Notes under the pieces: model-generated | Told to the model about the DNA's origin: nothing | Seen by the model: only the letters and a program-made list of their open reading frames with translations | The model's database searches: none | Made by a program: the position numbers and the translations under genes | Part shown: positions 59,766 through 64,000 of the stretch, piece after piece | Layout: every line of letters starts with the position of its first letter | How positions within the stretch are numbered: the first letter of the stretch is position 1 | From: Gemmiger sp. An87 | Lineage (GTDB): Bacteria > Bacillota > Clostridia > Oscillospirales > Ruminococcaceae | DNA length: 64,000 nucleotides | NCBI RefSeq assembly: GCF_002159185.1 | Contig: NZ_NFHD01000002.1 | Coordinates: forward strand, 1-64,000 | Direction of reading: 5' to 3'

Positions 59766-61055
59766 ATGGGTGAAATTTTAAGTATTCGGGTCATTTTGAT
59801 CCTGGTAGCCTTTGCGGTATTCGTAGGCCTGATGGTGGCCAAAAAGCTGCCCACCATCCTGGCGCTGCCTCTGCTGGGCGTTCTGACCGCGGTCATCGCG
59901 GGTGTTCCCTTCATGACTCCCGCCGAGGAGGGCGGCCAGACCATCATGAGCTACGTGATCGGCTCGGGCGCTTCCCGTCTGGCAGGCACCATCATTGCCA
60001 CCATCTTCGGCGGCATGTTCGCAAAAGTGATTCAGAAGCAGGGCATTTCCGATGCCATCATCCGCAAGGCTGCGGAGCTGGCCGGTGATAAGCCCTACGC
60101 CATCGCCTTCGTGCTCACCGCTGCCACCGCACTGATCTTCTCTGCCATCGGCGGCGCGGGCCCCGTTATCATGGTGTCCACCATCGTGATTCCCCTCATG
60201 CTCTCCGCGGGCATTCAGCCTGTGGTCGCAGCCGGCCTGGTGCTGTTCGGCATCAGCACCGGCGGCCTGTTCAACGTGGCCAACTACCAGTTCTATGTGG
60301 ATACCATCGGCATGGACATGGATATGATCAAGAGCGCTTCCATCGTAATGGGCATTGCCAGTGTGGTTGCCATCGTGGCCTATGTGCTGCTGAACGTAAA
60401 GCGCACCGGCGGCAAGAGCTACTGGGCCAAGCCCGCCGCAGGCGAAACCAAGGAAGTAAACGTCTTTGCTCTGCTGGCTCCTCTGGTGCCCATTCTGCTG
60501 GTATTCGTGTTCCAGTTCACCGCTGAGCTGAGCCTGATCATCGCTGTGATCTACACCATCCTGGTAACCAATCCCCGTCAGATCATCCAGGTTGCTTCCT
60601 CCTCTCTGGTGGAGGGCATCCAGGACGTGGCCGGTGTAACCGCTCTGATGATCGGCATCGGCATCCTGCTGAACGGCGTGTCCGCCGAGGCCACCGTGGC
60701 CCTGATGCAGCCCCTGATCGGCGCCATCATGCCCCGTTCCGCCGTGGTTTACGTGATCGCCTTCACCATCCTGTCGCCCCTGGCGCTGTACCGCGGACCT
60801 CTGAACTCCTACGGCCTGGGCTACGGCCTGGCCAACATCATGCTGGCTGCCGGTACCATGAGCCCCGCTGCCGTGGGTAACGCGCTGCGCGCCACCGGCG
60901 TGGTGCAGGGCGTTTCCGACCCCACCAACACCCAGAACGTGATCGTGGCCGATTACGCCAAGGTGGACGTGAACGCGATCCTGAAGTCCACCCTGCCCTA
61001 CACCATCTTCGTGACCTTTGTGGCTCTGGTGTACACCGCAGTGTTCTACTTCTAA
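59766..61055 (+). CDS. Ion-transporter-superfamily permease (citrate/gluconate-type)
   Basis: 429 residues with about eleven membrane helices. Glycine/Pro-rich re-entrant motifs IGGAGPVIMVSTIV and LALYRGPLNSYGLGYG are placed like the paired hairpins of CitMHS/GntP-type carriers of organic acids. Its place between DUF4127 and a hydantoinase/oxoprolinase-type gene suggests uptake of the operon's substrate, perhaps a cyclic amide or sugar acid. The start at 59766 follows AAAGGAGAAACATTAAA. Confidence 0.8.
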   Translation: MGEILSIRVILILVAFAVFVGLMVAKKLPTILALPLLGVLTAVIAGVPFMTPAEEGGQTIMSYVIGSGASRLAGTIIATIFGGMFAKVIQKQGISDAIIRKAAELAGDKPYAIAFVLTAATALIFSAIGGAGPVIMVSTIVIPLMLSAGIQPVVAAGLVLFGISTGGLFNVANYQFYVDTIGMDMDMIKSASIVMGIASVVAIVAYVLLNVKRTGGKSYWAKPAAGETKEVNVFALLAPLVPILLVFVFQFTAELSLIIAVIYTILVTNPRQIIQVASSSLVEGIQDVAGVTALMIGIGILLNGVSAEATVALMQPLIGAIMPRSAVVYVIAFTILSPLALYRGPLNSYGLGYGLANIMLAAGTMSPAAVGNALRATGVVQGVSDPTNTQNVIVADYAKVDVNAILKSTLPYTIFVTFVALVYTAVFYF

Positions 61056-61157
61056 TCAGGTTATCAGACCGACCAGTTGTTTGGGAGAAATCGGGGCGCC
61101 GGTTTCTCCCAAACGCATATCAGAAACCATTTTACAGATACAGAAAGGAAAACTATC

Positions 61158-63302
61158 ATGGGCAATAAAGTTCGGATCGGCATCGACGTGGGCGGCACCT
61201 TCACCGACGCCGTCGTGATCGACAACAGCAGCTATGAGGTGATCGCCAAGGCCAAGATCCCCACCACCCACCACGCGGAAAAGGGCGTGGCGGAAGGCAT
61301 CGTCCAGGTCATCCGCAAGGTGCTGGCGGAGAATCACATCGATCCGGACGATGTGGTGTTCATCGCCCACGGCACCACCCAGGCCACCAACGCCCTGCTG
61401 GAGGGCGATGTGGCCCAGGTGGGCATTGTGGGCATGGGCACCGGCCTGGAGGGTGAGCGGGCCAAGGGCGAGACCAAGGTGGGCCGCATCGAGCTGGCCC
61501 CCGGTAAGTTCCTGAACACCGTGCACACCTATCTGGACACCGCCAAGCTCACCGACGAATCCATCGACGCCGCCATCCAGACGCTGCTGGACGGCCAGGC
61601 CCAGGTGATCGTGGCCTCCAAGTCCTACTCGGTGGACAACCCGGAGGATGAGATTCGAGTGATCCGCCGCGCCCAGGAAAAGGAGCTGATGGCCACCGGC
61701 GGCTATGAGATTTCCCAGCTGTACGGCCTGCAGGCCCGCACCCGCACCGCTGTGGTGAACGCGGCGCTGATCCCCAAGATGATGGAAGCGGCCAACATGA
61801 CCGAGGCCTCGGTGAAGCAGACCGGCATCAAGAAGCCCCTGATGATCATGCGCTGCGACGGCGGCGTGATGAGCGTGGACGAGGTGCGCAAGCGCCCCAT
61901 CCTGACCATGCTGTCCGGCCTGGCCGCGGGCGTCGCCGGTGCGCTGATGTATGAAAAGATCACCGACGGCATCTTCTTCGAGGTGGGCGGCACCTCCACC
62001 GACATCTCGGTCATCAAGGACGGCAAGGTAATGATCCAGAACGCCCAGGTGGGCGGCCGCAAGCTGTATCTGAATTCGCTGGACGTGCGCACCCTGGGCG
62101 TTGCGGGCGGCTCCATGATCGTGGTGGAGAACGGCAAGATCACCGACGTTGGTCCCCGCTCGGCCCACATCGCCGAAAAGGAATACGAGGTGTTCACCGC
62201 GCCGGAAAACCTGAAGGACGCCCAGGTCAAGCTGGTGGCTCCCCGCCCGGAGGACCTGCCCCACTACGCGGTGGTAAGCTGCGCCGGGGGCAAGGAGTAC
62301 GCGCTGACTCTGGCGGGTGCGGCCAACCTGCTGGGCTATGTGCCCGAGGGCGACTACGCCCGGGGCAACCTGGAATCCGCCCGCCTGGCCTGGGAGGCGC
62401 TGGGCCGTGAGGTGGGCATGACCGCCGAGGAGGCCTGCCGTCGCGCCATGGACATCGCCTCCGAGAAGGTGAAGGTCATTGTGGACGGCCTGATCGAGGA
62501 CTACCAGCTGAACAAGCAGCTGATCCGCTTTGTGGGCGGCGGCGGTTCCGCCTGCGTGGTGCCCCCCTACCTGGGCGAGAAGATGGGTGTGCGCTGGCAG
62601 GTGGCCAAGAATGCGCCCTACATCTCCACCATCGGCGTAGCCCTGGCGCTGGTGCGCGAGCAGCTGGAGCGCAACGTGAGCAACCCCACCCAGGAGGACA
62701 TCAAGAAGATCCGCGCCGACATTATGGACGAGGTGGTCAAGGCCGGCGCAAACCCCGAGACCGTGGAGATCACCATTGAGATCGACGCCCAGAAGAACAT
62801 TCTGCGGGCCATCGCCACCGGCGCCACCGAGCTGCGCACCAAGGACCTGAGCGAAAAGGCCAAGACCCGGGAGGAGCTGGCCCAGATCGTGCGGGAATCG
62901 GTGACCGGCGGGGCCGAGATCGCCAGCGAGGCTCACACCGGCCGCTGGCACGCCTACCGGCTGGAGACCGTGAGCGCAAAGCTGTGGGGCCTTCTGAAGA
63001 TGCGCAAGCCCTCGCTGCGCGTGGCGGACGACGAGGGCGTGGTGCGCCTGCAGAAGGGCGCGGGCGAGATTCTGGAGTTTGAAAAAAGCGAGATGGACGG
63101 CCGCTTTGTGCGCTTCATCGAGGCCAACACCCGCTTCTCGGACGCGGGTGCGACCCTGCCCAAGACCTACCTGTATTTCGGGCAGAAATCCGCCGACCTG
63201 AGCGGCGTGACCAACAAGGAGCAGCTGCTGTCGCTGGCGAAGATGGAATGCGAGACTCTGCCCGAGGACGCCCGCATCATCGCGGTGGCCGCGCATGAGT
63301 GA
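61158..63302 (+). CDS. Hydantoinase/oxoprolinase family protein (HyuA-type)
   Basis: 714 residues. The N-terminal ATPase-like domain begins IGIDVGGTFTDAVVID, followed by AHGTTQATNALLEGD. The hydantoinase_A core has FFEVGGTSTDISVIKDGK and RFVGGGGSACVVPPYLGE. The family uses ATP to open N-methylhydantoin, 5-oxoproline or acetone-type substrates. A HyuB-type partner is normal but not seen in the window; it could lie past the right edge, or the protein may act alone. It shows an acidic, Lys-rich C-terminal domain beyond about 520. It overlaps the next gene by eight bases. Confidence 0.88.
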   Translation: MGNKVRIGIDVGGTFTDAVVIDNSSYEVIAKAKIPTTHHAEKGVAEGIVQVIRKVLAENHIDPDDVVFIAHGTTQATNALLEGDVAQVGIVGMGTGLEGERAKGETKVGRIELAPGKFLNTVHTYLDTAKLTDESIDAAIQTLLDGQAQVIVASKSYSVDNPEDEIRVIRRAQEKELMATGGYEISQLYGLQARTRTAVVNAALIPKMMEAANMTEASVKQTGIKKPLMIMRCDGGVMSVDEVRKRPILTMLSGLAAGVAGALMYEKITDGIFFEVGGTSTDISVIKDGKVMIQNAQVGGRKLYLNSLDVRTLGVAGGSMIVVENGKITDVGPRSAHIAEKEYEVFTAPENLKDAQVKLVAPRPEDLPHYAVVSCAGGKEYALTLAGAANLLGYVPEGDYARGNLESARLAWEALGREVGMTAEEACRRAMDIASEKVKVIVDGLIEDYQLNKQLIRFVGGGGSACVVPPYLGEKMGVRWQVAKNAPYISTIGVALALVREQLERNVSNPTQEDIKKIRADIMDEVVKAGANPETVEITIEIDAQKNILRAIATGATELRTKDLSEKAKTREELAQIVRESVTGGAEIASEAHTGRWHAYRLETVSAKLWGLLKMRKPSLRVADDEGVVRLQKGAGEILEFEKSEMDGRFVRFIEANTRFSDAGATLPKTYLYFGQKSADLSGVTNKEQLLSLAKMECETLPEDARIIAVAAHE

Positions 63303-63948
63303 TTGGGAGCAGCTGCAAAGTCTTTCCGGCGAGGCCTTTGCCCTGGTGCTGCTGCGGCAGGACCCGGTGTTCGGCCGCATTCCGCCGGAACAATACGGCT
63401 ATTACATCCGGCAGGGCATCCGGGCCGGGCAGCAGGCGGCGGAGCAATGGACTCTGCCTGAACTGACCCGGCGGCTGGAGGAAGACAGGGTGGAGGTGTG
63501 CCGGAGCGAAGAGACTCCGCCCATGGACATCCACTCGGAATACTGCCCGGCGGAAAACGGCCGGGGACCGGTGATCCGCCTGTACCGCCCCACGCTGGAA
63601 AAGATCCGGGCGGCGGCGCAACGACAGGGCGTGCCGGTGACCATGGAACAGCTGGAGCAGCTGCATCTGGCCCATGAGTTTTATCATCATTTGGAACATT
63701 GCGGCGGGGGCGACGTGAGCCTGACCAGCAAGCCGGTGGAAATGCGGCTGCTGGGGGTGATCCGCCGGCTCCGGGCGGTGCGCAGCCTGCGGGAGATTGC
63801 GGCCCACACCTTTGCCCGGACGGTGTGTGCCAGCCCCTGCCATCCCCTCGCGTGGGACTGGCTTTTGCTGAACGAGGAAGACGAAAATCGGGCCAAGGCT
63901 TTTTTGAGGCTCTGCCAGCAGGCCGAGCAAAGCGTGAAAGGAGCATGA
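63295..63948 (+). CDS. Unknown protein with a zincin-like HEFYH motif
   Basis: 217 residues with no recognised family. In the middle HLAHEFYHHLEH (about 122-133) matches the zinc-protease HExxH pattern, with a further His nearby, and a later segment EIAAHTFARTV resembles the third-ligand helix of small zincins (IrrE/ImmA-like style). There is no signal peptide. It overlaps the hydantoinase-family gene by eight bases and is followed by another gene after four, so it is part of that operon. A hydrolase role on the operon substrate is possible. Confidence 0.7.
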   Translation: MSDWEQLQSLSGEAFALVLLRQDPVFGRIPPEQYGYYIRQGIRAGQQAAEQWTLPELTRRLEEDRVEVCRSEETPPMDIHSEYCPAENGRGPVIRLYRPTLEKIRAAAQRQGVPVTMEQLEQLHLAHEFYHHLEHCGGGDVSLTSKPVEMRLLGVIRRLRAVRSLREIAAHTFARTVCASPCHPLAWDWLLLNEEDENRAKAFLRLCQQAEQSVKGA

Positions 63949-63951
63949 ACG

Positions 63952-64000
63952 ATGGATAGCATTTTACACCGGGGCATCCCGCTGGAGGTCTATGGCCGGT
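63952..64000 (+). CDS. Start of a further gene of the operon (truncated by window edge)
   Basis: ATG 63952 after AAAGGAG opens a frame reading MDSILHRGIPLEVYGR and leaving the window. It is too short to identify. It is four bases from the preceding stop, so it is probably co-transcribed. Confidence 0.6.
   Translation, partial: MDSILHRGIPLEVYGR

Overview
The window is chromosomal DNA from a GC-rich anaerobic Firmicute. The evidence is a complete Rnf complex in the clostridial order C-D-G-E-A-B, strong AGGAGG ribosome sites with sigma-A promoters, lipoproteins of the form MKKxLxLL...AACG, clostridial DUF1846, DUF2871, DUF4127 and F420-ligase-like genes, and a small type IV pilus operon. Protein style resembles the Oscillospirales gut commensals (Faecalibacterium/Gemmiger-like). 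That placement is inference from recall, not a computed phylogeny. No phage, plasmid or CRISPR array is visible. The only mobile-element signal is three tandem hairpins at the left edge, which look like the right end of an IS200/IS605-type element.

Layout. 0-1 kb: hairpins and two small reverse genes. 1.1-7.5 kb: rnfCDGEAB, one operon from a TTGACT/TAGAAT promoter to a strong terminator; its RnfG is about three times normal size and carries four FMN-binding domains. 7.6-11.5 kb (reverse): two TrkA-like K+ regulatory proteins, two bacterial PH-domain membrane proteins and a HAD phosphatase. 11.7-15 kb: uppP, a DUF362 ferredoxin-like protein and an AraC regulator divergent from an extracellular FAD/FMN flavoprotein lipoprotein (15.1-17.1 kb). 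17-21 kb: a lipoprotein, a frameshifted small membrane gene, then an overlapping set apeB-alkylation repair-gluQ. 21.3-24 kb: an SsuABC/NMT1-type ABC importer. 24.2-26.4 kb: a two-component system. 26.4-34.4 kb: sugar-phosphate genes (nagB, nagA, a deleted/frameshifted pgi, class II aldolase, a divergent triose-phosphate isomerase, a LarA-like protein and a TSUP exporter). 34.5-36.6 kb: a Sel1-repeat protein and a thioesterase. 36.7-41.2 kb (reverse): KDPG/KDPGal aldolase with KDGal kinase, and recQ with a FliB-like gene. 41.3-46.8 kb (reverse): a small membrane protein and a compact pilus operon headed by a transglutaminase lipoprotein. 47.1-50.7 kb: a heterodimeric ABC exporter. 50.9-53.5 kb: a PepV-like dipeptidase and a TetR/DUF2871 pair that share an operator. 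53.6-56.5 kb (reverse): CofE-like ligase and DUF1846. 56.7 kb: tRNA-Val(CAC). 56.9-64 kb: an AraC regulator with an in-frame TAG, divergent from DUF4127, a permease, a hydantoinase/oxoprolinase-family protein and a zincin-like protein.

How it fits together. Rnf links reduced ferredoxin to NAD+ and an ion gradient. RnfG and the lipoprotein flavoenzyme both carry the (S/A)G(A/V)T motif for covalent FMN, so flavin-based electron transfer at or outside the membrane is a theme. The 26-34 kb region suggests amino-sugar uptake feeding fructose-6-phosphate into glycolysis, plus a possible aldolase-isomerase-LarA-exporter side pathway.

Three genes are broken (17.8, 29.2 and 57.4 kb). They may be real pseudogenes or draft-sequence errors, and should be checked against reads before biological interpretation.
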